Below, piece after piece: positions 7,476 through 22,324 of a DNA stretch of 64,000 nt. Position 1 is the first letter of the stretch. Each line of letters opens with the position of its first letter. The position numbers and the translations under genes were made by a program. The stretch is from Desulfonatronovibrio hydrogenovorans DSM 9292 (GTDB lineage Bacteria > Desulfobacterota > Desulfovibrionia > Desulfovibrionales > Desulfonatronovibrionaceae). The notes under the pieces are model-generated. The model saw nothing but the letters and a program-made list of their open reading frames with translations, had not been told where the DNA came from and did no database searches. The stretch covers positions 62,001 to 126,000 of the forward strand of contig NZ_JMKT01000008.1 of the NCBI RefSeq assembly GCF_000686525.1, written 5' to 3'.

Positions 7476-8723
7476 ATGAGCAATAGAACGGAAGATCTAA
7501 CTGAAATCCTGCTCAACCAGGGGATCGAAACCAAAAAATTCAGCCACATCATCAGTCAAATTCAATTGCGTCAGGAGCATGACCATGTCGAGCTGAACTT
7601 TCCCCACAGATATCTCTATGAGTTATACAAAGAAAACTTGCAATGCTTGGTGGAAAAGGCTGTAAATAAAAAAATAAAATATCTGGTCAACGGATCCAAA
7701 GCCAAGTTTGAAAAAAAATCAGCCATATGCAATAAATGCATAAATAACCTGGAATATACATTTAAAAATTTCATACCCGGAAAAAAAAATCAGATACCAT
7801 TAAAAATATGTAAAGAAATATCCCGCCTGACAGAAGTAAAATACAATCCAGTAATCATTTACGGTGAAAGCTCATCAGGAAAAACCCACCTTGCCTGGTC
7901 AATTGTTAATTCAAGCTTTAATAAAAGAATATACTTTACTGATGTATTCGAAGTAAATCACCATATTAATGAAAACAAGACTGCTCCTTTTTTTGAAAAT
8001 ATTAAGGATAATGACGTAGCTATTGTTGAAGATGTACATGAGTTAAAAAAAGAAGATAAAACATCAAAATTAATTCAAAGGATGATTGACTATTTTTATG
8101 AAAATAAAAAACAGCTCATCCTTACCTACAACGGTAAAAAAATTAATAACAATAAGTTTAGCGAAGAACTTAAAAACAGAATTAATTCAGGACTTATTTT
8201 AAAAATAATCAAACCGGATTTAAAAGTCCGAACTATTTATGCTAAGCAGTTCTGCGCTGAAAATAAGATAAAGCTGTCAAGCGATAATATTTTTACAATA
8301 GCCAGGAATTGTGATAACATCAGATCAATTAAAGGTGTACTTCTTAAACTAACAACATTTGCCAATAGAGAAGGAAATACTCCAGAAGCTTTGCTGGACA
8401 AAATGCTCCTGGAAAACAGGACTACACCAGTCATAGATTTCAATACAATCATCAACGAGGTCTGCTCCTCACTCAATGTTTCTCCAGAAGATATCCAGGA
8501 TTTTAAAAAGGGCAAAAAAATATGCCAGGCCAGGCAGATATCAATGTACTTCTGCAGATCAGTTCTAAACTGGTCATATCCTAAGATCGGGAGCAGATTC
8601 GGAGGAAGAGATCACAGCACAGCCATATACAGTATTAAAAAAATTAAAAAATTAAAGGATGTTGATCCCAATATGAACATATTGCTCTCAGAAATGTTCC
8701 AAAGGATCAAAAAAAGCCATTAA
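7476..8723 (+). CDS. dnaA: Chromosomal replication initiator DnaA, diverged
   Basis: A 415-residue DnaA started at ATG 7476. Domain III begins 'YTFKNFIPGKKNQ' (residues 94-106). The Walker A is GESSSGKTH (130-138), the Walker B 'VAIVED' (181-186), the arginine finger R235 sits in 'ELKNRINSGL', and sensor II is R283 in 'NIRSIKGVL'. Domain IV ends with the diagnostic 'GGRDHST' signature (376-382) for DnaA-box recognition. It lies immediately before dnaN-gyrB-gyrA, the classic origin order. It is unusual in four ways: the Walker A lacks the GxGxGKT glycines, Walker B has E-D instead of D-D, domain II is very short with a CNKC pair (85-88), and composition is AT-rich and Lys/Asn/Ile-heavy compared with neighbours. 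Confidence 0.9.
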   Translation: MSNRTEDLTEILLNQGIETKKFSHIISQIQLRQEHDHVELNFPHRYLYELYKENLQCLVEKAVNKKIKYLVNGSKAKFEKKSAICNKCINNLEYTFKNFIPGKKNQIPLKICKEISRLTEVKYNPVIIYGESSSGKTHLAWSIVNSSFNKRIYFTDVFEVNHHINENKTAPFFENIKDNDVAIVEDVHELKKEDKTSKLIQRMIDYFYENKKQLILTYNGKKINNNKFSEELKNRINSGLILKIIKPDLKVRTIYAKQFCAENKIKLSSDNIFTIARNCDNIRSIKGVLLKLTTFANREGNTPEALLDKMLLENRTTPVIDFNTIINEVCSSLNVSPEDIQDFKKGKKICQARQISMYFCRSVLNWSYPKIGSRFGGRDHSTAIYSIKKIKKLKDVDPNMNILLSEMFQRIKKSH

Positions 8724-8743
8724 GAGAATCTGAAATAAAAAGG

Positions 8744-8759
8744 CAGCATCCCGATGCTG
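8744..8759 (+). terminator. Short hairpin after dnaA
   Basis: CAGCAT-CCCG-ATGCTG forms a 6-base-pair stem 20 bases after the dnaA stop. There is no uridine run, so it may be an attenuator, an mRNA-stabilising stem or nothing. dnaN is probably still partly expressed from the dnaA promoter. Confidence 0.3.
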
Positions 8760-8788
8760 GAAGGTTCATTGAAGTTCATTTCAAAACA

Positions 8789-8821
8789 TTTCTAATTTCA
8801 ATATGTTATCCAAATTAGAAA
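8789..8821. repeat. Inverted repeat in dnaA-dnaN intergenic region
   Basis: Ten-base perfect arms (8789-8798 and 8812-8821, core TTCTAATTT/AAATTAGAA) flank a 13-base centre. The centre and right arm include TTATCCAAA, one mismatch from the TTATCCACA DnaA box. The stretch 8761-8857 is AT-rich. It could be a regulatory or unwinding element for replication, or part of the dnaN promoter. Confidence 0.45.
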
Positions 8822-8857
8822 CAAAGCTACACCCCATATAACAACAAGGAGATATAT

Positions 8858-12414
<3,557 letters not shown>

Positions 12415-12478
12415 GTTCCGGCCGGTGGCAGAAATTGATTAAACTAGACAAATAAATAATCGTCGGAGATACCTGCCT

Positions 12479-14944
12479 GTGAATAATAATATTTCCATTG
12501 AACAAGAAATAAAGAAATCATACCTGGAGTATTCCCTGAGCGTGATCATCGGTCGGGCCATACCGGATGTCCGTGACGGACTCAAGCCGGTTCACCGCCG
12601 GATACTCTACGCCATGCACGAGCTGGGAAATTCCTATAACCGTCCATACAAAAAATCGGCCAGAGTGGTGGGTGACGTTATTGGTAAATACCACCCTCAT
12701 GGTGATTCAGCCGTTTATGACGCCCTGGTCCGCATGGCCCAGGACTTTAATATGCGCGATCCCCTTGTGGATGGACAGGGAAACTTCGGCTCAATAGACG
12801 GTGACGCACCAGCTGCCATGAGATACACTGAAGCCAGGATGTCCAGGCTGGCAGGTGAATTTCTTGGTGACATTGAAAAAAAGACCGTCAACTTCAGGCC
12901 CAACTACGACAACACTCTGTATGAGCCTGAAGTCCTTCCCACCAAGGTTCCAAATATTCTCATCAACGGCAGTTCAGGGATAGCAGTGGGCATGGCCACC
13001 AATATTCCGCCTCACAACCTGGGGGAGGTGGTGGACGGTCTTCTGCACCTTTTGGATAAGCCCCAGTCCAGTGTCCAGGATCTGATGTCTCTGATTAAAG
13101 CCCCAGATCTTCCCACCGGGGCCTATATCTACAATATGAAGGGAATCAGGGAGGCCTATGAAACCGGGAGAGGGAGTTTCAAGATCAGGTCCAGGGTTGA
13201 TGTTGAATCCAAAAACAAGAACCAGGATTCCATAATAATATCCGAGATACCCTTTGCCCTGAACAAGTCCAACCTGGTGGAGAAAATAGCCGGGCTGGTC
13301 AATGAAAAGAAGATCGAGGGCATTTCAGACCTCAGGGATGAATCCGACCGGACCGGCATAAGGATAGTTATTGACCTGAAAAAGGGATCAATCCCTGATG
13401 TAATCATCAATAAGCTTTATAAGCTGACCGCTCTGGAAACAAGCTTCGGCATCAATATGATGGCTGTGGTCAACAACAGACCCCAGCTCCTTAATCTCAA
13501 GGATGTTCTTGAACACTTTCTGGAGCACCGCAAAGAGGTCATCATCCGGAGGTCGAGGTATGATCTGGAAAAGGCCGAGCACAGAGCGCATATTCTTGAA
13601 GGCCTGCAGATAGCCCTGGACAATATCGATGAAGTGGTCAGACTGATCCGCTCTTCCACTACCCCTGCCCAGGCCAAGGAAAAGCTTATTTCCGCCTTTA
13701 AACTCAGCTCTGTCCAGGCCCAGGCCATTCTGGACATGAGACTGCAGAGGCTGACTAACCTGGAACGGGAAAAGCTTTTAGAAGAATACCGGGAGCTGCT
13801 CAAAAAGATAGAGTATCTTAAAAGCATTCTGGAAAATATTCAGGTTCTTAAAACCGTTATCAGGGACGAGCTGACTGAACTGAAAAAAGTCTATGCCAGT
13901 CCGAGAAAATCCATCATTCTGGAGAAAAATCCCGACGACATCGATATCATGGACATGATTCCTGATCAGGACGTGGTCCTGACCATGTCCAGAAAGGGCT
14001 ACATCAAGAGAACCCTTTTGGAATTTTATCACCAGCAGAAAAGAGGCGGCAAGGGAATTGCCGGAGCCAACGTCTCAGAGAAGGATTTTATTTCAACTCT
14101 GATCACCACCAGCAACCACCAGGATATCTATCTTTTTTCCAACAAAGGCAAGGCCTATAAGCTCAAGGCATACGAAATACCCGAAGGCAGCAGGACCGCC
14201 AGGGGAGTGCACATCAATAATCTTCTGCCCCTGTCCGGGGATGAATACATTGCCACCGCCCTTTCTGAACGGACCATGAACAAAGATGATTTTTTCCTGT
14301 TTGTCACCAAGAGGGGAATAGTCAAAAAGTCTGCTGTGGAGCTGTATAAAAATCTTAGATCCTTAGGGCTTATTGCTGTCAATCTCAGGGAGGGAGACGA
14401 ACTCATCGGAGTCAGGGTCATAACCCAGGACGCCAGAATAGTCTTGTCCACCAGGGATGGATTTGCCATTCATTTTGCCTGTAATGAAATAAGATCCATG
14501 GGCAGAGTAGCTTCTGGGGTTAAAGGCATTTCTCTGAGAAAATCCGACCAGGTGGTTTCAGTGGTTATTACCAACGGCGAGGACAGAACCGATCTGTTTA
14601 CCATTTCCGAAAAGGGTTTCGGCAAAAAGACCAGTCTGGACATGTACAGAATTCAGTCCAGAGGGGGCAAAGGCCTGATCAATATGAAGGTCACCTCCAA
14701 GACTGGTCCGGTAGTGGGTTCCATGCTTTTGTCGGACAATGATGAACTGATCATATTTACTTCGGCCAATAAGATCATCCGGGTCAGCGCGGCTGACATT
14801 AGGCAGGTGGGACGATCCACCCAGGGGGTGAAAATGGTCAACCTTGAAGATGGTCAGAAGGTGATCTGCTTTGATATGATCATCCAGGAAAACCAGCTGG
14901 GATCTCCGTCAAGGTCAGAGGCTGAAGAGCACGGATATGATTGA
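12479..14944 (+). CDS. gyrA: DNA gyrase subunit A
   Basis: An 821-residue GyrA starting at GTG, with GGAG upstream. The catalytic tyrosine is Y116 in '[11 protein letters not shown]'. The quinolone-resistance region reads '[10 protein letters not shown]' with the wild-type Ser and Asp. The C-terminal beta-pinwheel repeats include the GyrA-box-like 'QKRGGKG', which separates gyrase from topoisomerase IV. It cuts and rejoins the gate DNA in the gyrase tetramer. It follows gyrB by 64 bases. Confidence 0.97.
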   Translation: MNNNISIEQEIKKSYLEYSLSVIIGRAIPDVRDGLKPVHRRILYAMHELGNSYNRPYKKSARVVGDVIGKYHPHGDSAVYDALVRMAQDFNMRDPLVDGQGNFGSIDGDAPAAMRYTEARMSRLAGEFLGDIEKKTVNFRPNYDNTLYEPEVLPTKVPNILINGSSGIAVGMATNIPPHNLGEVVDGLLHLLDKPQSSVQDLMSLIKAPDLPTGAYIYNMKGIREAYETGRGSFKIRSRVDVESKNKNQDSIIISEIPFALNKSNLVEKIAGLVNEKKIEGISDLRDESDRTGIRIVIDLKKGSIPDVIINKLYKLTALETSFGINMMAVVNNRPQLLNLKDVLEHFLEHRKEVIIRRSRYDLEKAEHRAHILEGLQIALDNIDEVVRLIRSSTTPAQAKEKLISAFKLSSVQAQAILDMRLQRLTNLEREKLLEEYRELLKKIEYLKSILENIQVLKTVIRDELTELKKVYASPRKSIILEKNPDDIDIMDMIPDQDVVLTMSRKGYIKRTLLEFYHQQKRGGKGIAGANVSEKDFISTLITTSNHQDIYLFSNKGKAYKLKAYEIPEGSRTARGVHINNLLPLSGDEYIATALSERTMNKDDFFLFVTKRGIVKKSAVELYKNLRSLGLIAVNLREGDELIGVRVITQDARIVLSTRDGFAIHFACNEIRSMGRVASGVKGISLRKSDQVVSVVITNGEDRTDLFTISEKGFGKKTSLDMYRIQSRGGKGLINMKVTSKTGPVVGSMLLSDNDELIIFTSANKIIRVSAADIRQVGRSTQGVKMVNLEDGQKVICFDMIIQENQLGSPSRSEAEEHGYD

Positions 14945-14994
14945 TTTTTTCCGCATTAAGCTGACAGATTAATTTCCTGATAAGGGGACAGGAC

Positions 14995-15798
14995 ATGATC
15001 ACAGGCCAGATTATCAAAGCTAAAATGTCCATCCCCTTTGTCCTGGCAGTTCTGATTGTGCCGGCTCTGATTTCCTGTTTCAACGGGCAGGGCCGCAGCG
15101 ATTACTTTAATCAGGCTGAACATGCCTTTGCCTCGGGCAGGCTGAATGAGGCTGTGCATGGTTACGAACTGTTCCTGGAAAAAGAGCAGAATTCTGAGAA
15201 AAGAATCTTGGCCTGGGAAAGGCTTCTTCAGATTCAGCTTGACATTGGAGGAGACCTGGAACGAGGACTCAGTATTCTGAGGTCCATGAGCGTTGAATAC
15301 CAGGACAATCAGGATAAGTTATGGTCTGTGTTGATCAGGATGGGGGAACTCTATTCCCGTCAGAAAAGATTTGAAGCCAGCGTTGAAGTCCTGGAAAGAT
15401 CTCTGGAAATAGCAGGAAGCGAAAAAAAGAACCTTATCTCTCACGAACGTCTAGCTGCGGTATACTCTGCCCAGCGGGACTTTAGAAAGGCCAGGGATAT
15501 TCTTTACCAGGCCAGGGAGACTTTCCTGGATTGCCAGGATGGTGGTTGCGGACTAATAGAATACTATCTTGGCAGATCCTACTTTCACCTTGGTGATCTG
15601 AAACAGGCAACCCATTATCTCCAGAATGCCTTTTATTCCGATTCAGAACAGAATCTGCGGGTCAAAGCCGGAATGCTCCTGTATGATTCCCTGCTCATCC
15701 TTGAAGATCACCAAAACGCATCAGCAGTGCTTGATAAACTTGAGCTGGTTCATCCCAACCCCATGGTCATCAGAATGAGGGCCCCAGACATTCCCTGA
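14995..15798 (+). CDS. TPR-repeat lipoprotein
   Basis: A 267-residue protein with a hydrophobic N-terminus ending in 'ALISC', a lipoprotein signal-peptidase II lipobox. An in-frame ATG ten codons in would give a more typical short signal. The rest is helical with tetratricopeptide-like pairs ('FNQAEHAFASGRLNEAVHGYELFL', 'LIEYYLGRSYFHLGDLKQATHYLQNA'). Such lipoproteins often act as outer-membrane assembly scaffolds, but no specific partner is visible. It lies 50 bases after gyrA and may be read through from it. Its 3' end faces the LapA-domain gene, 27 bases away. Specific function unknown. Confidence 0.8.
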   Translation: MITGQIIKAKMSIPFVLAVLIVPALISCFNGQGRSDYFNQAEHAFASGRLNEAVHGYELFLEKEQNSEKRILAWERLLQIQLDIGGDLERGLSILRSMSVEYQDNQDKLWSVLIRMGELYSRQKRFEASVEVLERSLEIAGSEKKNLISHERLAAVYSAQRDFRKARDILYQARETFLDCQDGGCGLIEYYLGRSYFHLGDLKQATHYLQNAFYSDSEQNLRVKAGMLLYDSLLILEDHQNASAVLDKLELVHPNPMVIRMRAPDIP

Positions 15799-15825
15799 AA
15801 TCCGCAGCAGTTGTTTTGACTGCTC

Positions 15826-16653
15826 TTATCTGGAATCCATGAAGTGCTTCCGGGCTGCTTCAATGGACTTGATAACTTCTTCCAGGTAATGACGATCCTG
15901 GTCAGTGGAGGCACTTTCCATGAGCTGTGAAAGTCCTGAGGAATACTCTCCAAGCACCAGCAGGGTCAGATAGTTTATGGTCTGTCCAGGAAGGTCATGG
16001 AGTTTGGCCAGTTCCTGTTCCTGCTTCTCAGCCTGACTGGCCAGAAGAGACAGCTGTTCTCTGAGTTCAGCATTTTCGCGGTCAAGATCGACAATTCTTT
16101 GTTTTGCATCATCTGCCTGGGTGACTGCCTGATCAAAACCATCCTGAAATCCGGCAATTTTCTGATCCACATAAAAATAGAACACTGAGAGTAAAACAAA
16201 AATCGCAACTACTCCGGCAAGAGCTGCCTTTCCAGCAGTGTTTCCGGATTTTGGAGGTGGGCTGGAGATTTCTGATGAAACAGGTTCATCCCTGGTCTGT
16301 TCAGCTTGAATGTCTTCTTCCTGGTTTTCTTTGGATACTTCTTCCTGAATGTCTTCTTTTTTCTGCATTTCTTTGATCTCCCTGGTCAGATTTCTGATCC
16401 TGTCTTTAGACTCTTTGAGTTTAATCCTGGCCTCTCTGTTTCCCGGGCTGAAGGTCATGACCCCGAAAATAATCCCTGCTAACAGACACAGAAAGACAAA
16501 GATATAAATGGCTGTTTCAGGGGAAATCAGCCTGACCCATCCCAGATCAAGGAATATTTCAGCCCTGCTTCCCAGGACCTGGCTGTTCTGAACCAGAAAA
16601 AGCATGCACAGGGCAAATACAAGGGTCAGAAAGATGACTCGAAAGGCGTTCAC
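15826..16653 (-). CDS. LapA-domain membrane protein with coiled coils
   Basis: A 275-residue protein. The N-terminal 70 residues form a LapA (lipopolysaccharide assembly protein A)-type domain of two transmembrane helices (about 5-22 and 48-68) joined by a short loop. A Lys/Glu-rich coiled coil (75-125), a third transmembrane helix (about 143-162) and a second coiled coil (180-220) follow. E. coli LapA has only the first part, so this is an extended version. A role in envelope assembly is inferred from the domain only. Its ATG overlaps the malQ stop by 4 bases, so it is translated with the glycogen genes, to which it has no obvious functional link. Confidence 0.75.
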   Translation of the reverse strand: MNAFRVIFLTLVFALCMLFLVQNSQVLGSRAEIFLDLGWVRLISPETAIYIFVFLCLLAGIIFGVMTFSPGNREARIKLKESKDRIRNLTREIKEMQKKEDIQEEVSKENQEEDIQAEQTRDEPVSSEISSPPPKSGNTAGKAALAGVVAIFVLLSVFYFYVDQKIAGFQDGFDQAVTQADDAKQRIVDLDRENAELREQLSLLASQAEKQEQELAKLHDLPGQTINYLTLLVLGEYSSGLSQLMESASTDQDRHYLEEVIKSIEAARKHFMDSR

Positions 16654-18170
16654 CCGGACTCTCCTTGGCTGTTGTTTGCTCTTCCGTAGATGTAGGTAAA
16701 TCTTTGCAGATATTCTTCTATATCCTGATTCATCAGATCAGGCAACATCCGCCATTCCCAGTTTCCGTCGGCTGTTGAGGGCCTGTTCATCCGGGATTCC
16801 GGTCCAAGATCCAGGACATCCTGTATGGGTATGACGCAGAATCTGGCTGGTGAAGCCATGGCTGCCCGGATCATCTCCCTGGATATGTTTTCCAGAGTGA
16901 TGTCTTTGCCCAGATACTCCTGAAGGCGGGCCAGGGCAGGGTCATCCAGTTCGTTCATGAACCAGCCTTTGACGGTATTGTTGTCATGGGTCCCTGGATA
17001 GACCACACAATTATGGACATGATTATGGGGAATATATGGATTGGCAGGCATGTCCGGGCCAAAGGCAAACTGGAGGATCTTCATGCCCGGCAGATTGAAA
17101 GAGTCCCTGAGCTCAAGGACATCAGAGGTGATGTGTCCAAGATCCTCGGCAACAAACTGGGCCGGTGAAAAATAGTCCATGATCCTGGACAGAAATTCTG
17201 CTCCTGGACCGGTTTTCCATTGGCCGTTGATTGCGGTTTTTTCCTTGGCATCAATGCTCCAATAGGCGGCAAATCCCCGGAAATGATCAAACCGGAGCAG
17301 GTCGAACATGACCAGGTTCTGCTCAATTCTTTTCCGCCACCAATGGTAGTCCTGCTCAGCGCAGGCCTCCCAGTCATAAAGGGGGTTTCCCCATAACTGC
17401 CCTGTCTTACTGAAATAATCAGGTGGGGCTCCAGCCACTTGGGTGGGCAGGTTGGCTTGATCCAGCATAAACAGGTCAGGATGGGCCCAGATGTCACAGC
17501 TGTCCAGGCTGACGTATATGGGTAGATCTCCGAAGATAATGATGCTGGCATTGTTGGCATAGGTCTTTAATCTGGCCCATTGGGAAAAGAAAAGATACTG
17601 CCAGTATTTTTTCTTGAGCACCAGTTCTTCAAAATTATTATTGATGAATCTGATCTGATCCTGGTTCTTGAATCTGGCATTTTCCGGCCACGCATACCAG
17701 GGAGCACCATTGAACCGTGTTTTCAGAGCACTGAAAACAGCAAAATCATCCAGCCAGAACTGGTTGTTTTGACAGAAAAGAATGAATCCCGGGTCGCTTT
17801 CAATGTGCTCCATATTTCGGAAAAATGCTTTGTCCAGAACTTCTTTTTTGTACTTCCAGGCCAGGTCATAGTTTGCCCTTTCTCTGGGAAAGGCGGGTAT
17901 CTGACCAAGATCGCCGGCAGGAATGACTCCTGTTTCCACCAGAGATAAGGGATCGATGAACAGGGGATTTCCGGCAAAGGCACTGTAGCTGGAATAAGGA
18001 GAATTACCCGTGCCTGGTGTTGTAGGATTCAAGGGCAGGATTTGCCAGATTTTTTGTCCGGTCCTGTTCAGAAAGTCGATAAAATTGTATGCCTCGGGCC
18101 CAAAATCACCGATGCCGAACCTGGAAGGCAGGGAGGATATATGCAGGAGGATACCGCTGCACCGGCCCAT
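16650..18170 (-). CDS. malQ: 4-alpha-glucanotransferase (amylomaltase)
   Basis: A 506-residue GH77 enzyme. I chose ATG 18170: GGAG lies upstream and the start overlaps the glgB stop (TGATG), whereas a GTG further up lies deep inside glgB. Family motifs are 'RCSGILLHISSLPSRFGIGDFG', 'GDLPIYVSLDSCDIWAHP', 'LLRFDHFRGFAAYW' (nucleophile Asp), 'FVAEDLG' (acid/base Glu) and 'YPGTHDNNTVKGW'. It transfers alpha-1,4-glucan segments, disproportionating maltooligosaccharides from glycogen breakdown. It is coupled to glgB and lies in the same leftward unit. Confidence 0.96.
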   Translation of the reverse strand: MGRCSGILLHISSLPSRFGIGDFGPEAYNFIDFLNRTGQKIWQILPLNPTTPGTGNSPYSSYSAFAGNPLFIDPLSLVETGVIPAGDLGQIPAFPRERANYDLAWKYKKEVLDKAFFRNMEHIESDPGFILFCQNNQFWLDDFAVFSALKTRFNGAPWYAWPENARFKNQDQIRFINNNFEELVLKKKYWQYLFFSQWARLKTYANNASIIIFGDLPIYVSLDSCDIWAHPDLFMLDQANLPTQVAGAPPDYFSKTGQLWGNPLYDWEACAEQDYHWWRKRIEQNLVMFDLLRFDHFRGFAAYWSIDAKEKTAINGQWKTGPGAEFLSRIMDYFSPAQFVAEDLGHITSDVLELRDSFNLPGMKILQFAFGPDMPANPYIPHNHVHNCVVYPGTHDNNTVKGWFMNELDDPALARLQEYLGKDITLENISREMIRAAMASPARFCVIPIQDVLDLGPESRMNRPSTADGNWEWRMLPDLMNQDIEEYLQRFTYIYGRANNSQGESG

Positions 18171-20053
18171 CAGCTGGTCTCCAGGTAGACTATGCTCAGC
18201 GGGGGCAGGCACAGACACAGGGAATGGCTGTAACCGTGAAAAGAAATATTTTCAGCTGGAAGCGGATCACTGTTGGCTACTCCAGAACCTCCAAACTCAA
18301 GCCAGTCACTGTTCAGGACTTCTTTCCATGGCCCGGGTCCTGGAACCCCAAGCCGGTATTCTGGCCTGGGAACCGGGGTGAAGTTGGCCAGGACCAGAAT
18401 TGGATTTGCTTTTGAACTATAGCGTAAAAAGGACAAAACACTGTTGTCGGCATCATGGCAGTCAATCCAGGCAAAACCTTCCTGGGAGAAGTCCAGTTCA
18501 TGAAACTGGGAATTGTTCCGGTAAAAATGGTTGAGCCTCTTCATCCATTGCATCAGCTGCTGATGGGGCTCAATGTCCAGAAGGTGCCAGTCCAGGCTCT
18601 GGTCATGATCCCATTCTGACCATTGCCCGAATTCAGTGCCCATGAAGGTGAGTTTTTTGCCGGGATGGGCATACATGTATCCCAGCAGCAGCCGGAGATT
18701 GGCGAATTTCTGCCAGCTGTCCCCGGGCATTTTGTTCAGCAGGGATCCTTTGCCGTGAACCACTTCATCATGGGACAGGGGCAGAATAAAGTTTTCCGAG
18801 TAGGCGTACCAGATGCTGAAGGTCATCTGGTTATGGTGGAATCTGCGGTGGATGGGGTCATTCTCCATGTAGCTCAACGTATCGTTCATCCAGCCCATGT
18901 TCCACTTGTACCCGAAGCCCAGGCCTCCGACATAGGTTGGCTTGGAAACCATGGGCCAGGATGTTGATTCCTCGGCAAAGGTCTGGGTATCGGGAAAATT
19001 CCGGTAAACAGCACTGTTCAGGAGCTTGAGAAACTCGATTGCCTCCAGGTTCTCCCTTCCGCTGAATTCATTGGGGATCCATTCCCCGTCTTCCCGGGAA
19101 TAATCCAGATAAAGCATGGAGGCCACGGCATCCAGCCTGAGCCCGTCGATATGGTATTTGTCCAGCCAGAACAGGGCGCTGCTGATGAGAAAATTGACCA
19201 CCTCATTCCGGCCGTAATTAAAAATGAAACTTTTCCAGTCAGGATGAAATCCCTTGCGCGGGTCCATATGCTCATAAAGATGGGTCCCGTCAAAATAGCC
19301 CAGCCCGTATTCATCTGTGGGAAAGTGGGATGGAACCCAGTCCAGGATGACCCCGATATCGTGCTGATGCAGCCGGTCAATAAGCTGCATAAAGTCCTGG
19401 GGTGTGCCGTAACGACTGGATGGAGCAAAAAAACCCAGAGCCTGATAGCCCCAGGAACCGTAAAAGGGATGCTCACAGATGGGCAGAAATTCAACATGGG
19501 TATATCCCATTTGACTGAGATAAGCCGGAAGAGTGTCGGCCAGTTCCAGATAGGTCAAAAAGCGGGAGGGGTCGCCCGGGTCCCTTTTCCATGATCCAAG
19601 ATGCATTTCATAGATGGCCAGGGGTCTGTCCAGCCGGTTTATTTCCCCTCTTTTTTCCATCCACTGATCATCCTTCCAGGTGTAGTCCATCTTCCAGATC
19701 TTGGATGCAGTTTTAGGGGATGTTTCCCAGAAAAAGGCAAAGGGATCGCCCTTGTCCACCTGGTAGTTATTGAATCTGGATCTGATGTGGAATTTATAGT
19801 TCTGCCCGGGCATGGCCCTGGACACATAGCCTTCCCAGATTCCGGATCCGTCGCTTCTGGGGTTTAGTTCATGGGTTCTGTGGTTCCAGTAGTTGAAGTC
19901 CCCCATGACCGCCACGGATTGGGCATTGGGAGCCCAGACTCCGAAATATGTTCCCCGGACTCCGCCGTGAGTTATGACCTGGGCTCCGAGATGACGGTAC
20001 AGATTGAAATGCCTTCCTTCCTTGAACAGGTAAATATCTTGTTCAGTAAACAT
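18170..20053 (-). CDS. glgB: 1,4-alpha-glucan branching enzyme
   Basis: A 627-residue GH13 branching enzyme. The N-terminal CBM48 region contains 'GVRGTYFGVWAPNAQSVAVMGDFNYWN'. Catalytic motifs are 'HIDGLRLDAVASMLYLDYSR' (nucleophile Asp), 'TFAEESTSWP' (acid/base Glu) and 'LPLSHDEVVHGKGS' (transition-state Asp). Two adjacent ATGs at 20056 and 20053 could start it; AGGGG upstream better fits the second, and either overlaps the holB stop. It introduces alpha-1,6 branches in glycogen. No glgA or glgC is in the window, so the rest of glycogen synthesis is elsewhere. Confidence 0.96.
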   Translation of the reverse strand: MFTEQDIYLFKEGRHFNLYRHLGAQVITHGGVRGTYFGVWAPNAQSVAVMGDFNYWNHRTHELNPRSDGSGIWEGYVSRAMPGQNYKFHIRSRFNNYQVDKGDPFAFFWETSPKTASKIWKMDYTWKDDQWMEKRGEINRLDRPLAIYEMHLGSWKRDPGDPSRFLTYLELADTLPAYLSQMGYTHVEFLPICEHPFYGSWGYQALGFFAPSSRYGTPQDFMQLIDRLHQHDIGVILDWVPSHFPTDEYGLGYFDGTHLYEHMDPRKGFHPDWKSFIFNYGRNEVVNFLISSALFWLDKYHIDGLRLDAVASMLYLDYSREDGEWIPNEFSGRENLEAIEFLKLLNSAVYRNFPDTQTFAEESTSWPMVSKPTYVGGLGFGYKWNMGWMNDTLSYMENDPIHRRFHHNQMTFSIWYAYSENFILPLSHDEVVHGKGSLLNKMPGDSWQKFANLRLLLGYMYAHPGKKLTFMGTEFGQWSEWDHDQSLDWHLLDIEPHQQLMQWMKRLNHFYRNNSQFHELDFSQEGFAWIDCHDADNSVLSFLRYSSKANPILVLANFTPVPRPEYRLGVPGPGPWKEVLNSDWLEFGGSGVANSDPLPAENISFHGYSHSLCLCLPPLSIVYLETS

Positions 20054-20931
20054 CATCTTTCCCCTGACGACATGGTTTTCCACAGGTTTACGGCCAGCCA
20101 CTCCACTACCAGGTCCGGCCTGACTTTGAAGTTAAGGGACTGTTCAGCCCTTTGCAGTATTCTGGAAATACTGTGCCGTTCAGGAGCAGATAACAGGGAA
20201 AAGGGATTATCCCGGTCCTGGTTAAGGGCGCCGGAAATGATTTCCTGTCTGCACCTGGAAAGGATGATGCCGGCCTGGCCAGAGCTGAAGCTGCCTTTGC
20301 CCGCAGAACTGCTGATGAACCCCTGCCCGGTTCGAATGAAATGCATCAGTGCCAAAAAGGATTCCTTAGCTTCCTGGTCCAGCCGGACCTGAGGCTGACA
20401 ACTCAAACTCAAAGTAAAACTCCTGGAGACCAGGGTAGGAAAAAGGCTTTGGCGCTGGGGGGTGAGCAGGACAAAACTGTTGCCAGGACATGGTTCTTCA
20501 AGGGACTTCAAAAGAGCGTTGGCTGATTCGGCATTTAAAAGCTGGGCCTCAGCAATGATGATTATCCGCCATTTGATATGTGGCTTCTGGGAAAAAATCG
20601 GGCGAAGCTCCCGGATTTGATCAATCCCCAGTTTTTCCTCTGGATCAAGATAAATCAGATCTCTGAAAACTTCCTGCCCGGTCTGAATGCAGGTTTTGCA
20701 TTCCAGACAGGGTCCATTGACCAGGGAGCAGTTCAGGGACATGGCCCAGTAAAGGGCCAGGTTCTTTCTTTCCAGGGATGATCCGCCTTCCAGGAGCAGA
20801 CAGCCGGGAGGGGAGGACTTAAGTCTGCCCAGCAAAGAAACGATGCGGGGCTGTTGCTCTATTACCTGACTTGGCTGCATGCACTGGTTAATATACCAAA
20901 CCCGGGGCTGGGTAAACCTGTTCCTGATCAT
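20053..20931 (-). CDS. holB: DNA polymerase III delta' subunit (HolB-like)
   Basis: A 292-residue clamp-loader subunit. Visible are the zinc cluster 'CSLVNGPCLECKTC', 'IDQIRELRPIFSQKPH', and the AAA+ stretch 'RIIIIAEAQLLNAESANALLKSLEEP' followed by 'LVSRSFTL'. As in delta' proteins, the Walker A is degenerate ('LEGGSSLERKNLA'), so it likely does not hydrolyse ATP. The start is uncertain: ATG 20931 and the ATG 17 codons later (20880) both lack a good Shine-Dalgarno sequence, and the shorter form aligns better with family N-termini. Its stop overlaps glgB. It loads the beta clamp encoded by dnaN. Confidence 0.88.
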   Translation of the reverse strand: MIRNRFTQPRVWYINQCMQPSQVIEQQPRIVSLLGRLKSSPPGCLLLEGGSSLERKNLALYWAMSLNCSLVNGPCLECKTCIQTGQEVFRDLIYLDPEEKLGIDQIRELRPIFSQKPHIKWRIIIIAEAQLLNAESANALLKSLEEPCPGNSFVLLTPQRQSLFPTLVSRSFTLSLSCQPQVRLDQEAKESFLALMHFIRTGQGFISSSAGKGSFSSGQAGIILSRCRQEIISGALNQDRDNPFSLLSAPERHSISRILQRAEQSLNFKVRPDLVVEWLAVNLWKTMSSGER

Positions 20932-20997
20932 TTAAATCAGGACGGTCCAATTCTGCCGGACCGGGCCGGAAAAGCTTATTCAATCAGATCAGGCGGA

Positions 20998-22320
<1,323 letters not shown>

Positions 22321-22324
22321 TTAT

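Noticed and set aside
15799-15825. Bidirectional terminator between two convergent genes
   Set aside because: AGCAGT/ACTGCT can pair, but only six pairs with a 7-base loop and no clear T-run; too weak to call.
20074-20082. TTTTCCACA, a DnaA-box-like 9-mer
   Set aside because: It is single and lies inside coding sequence of holB, with no cluster nearby.
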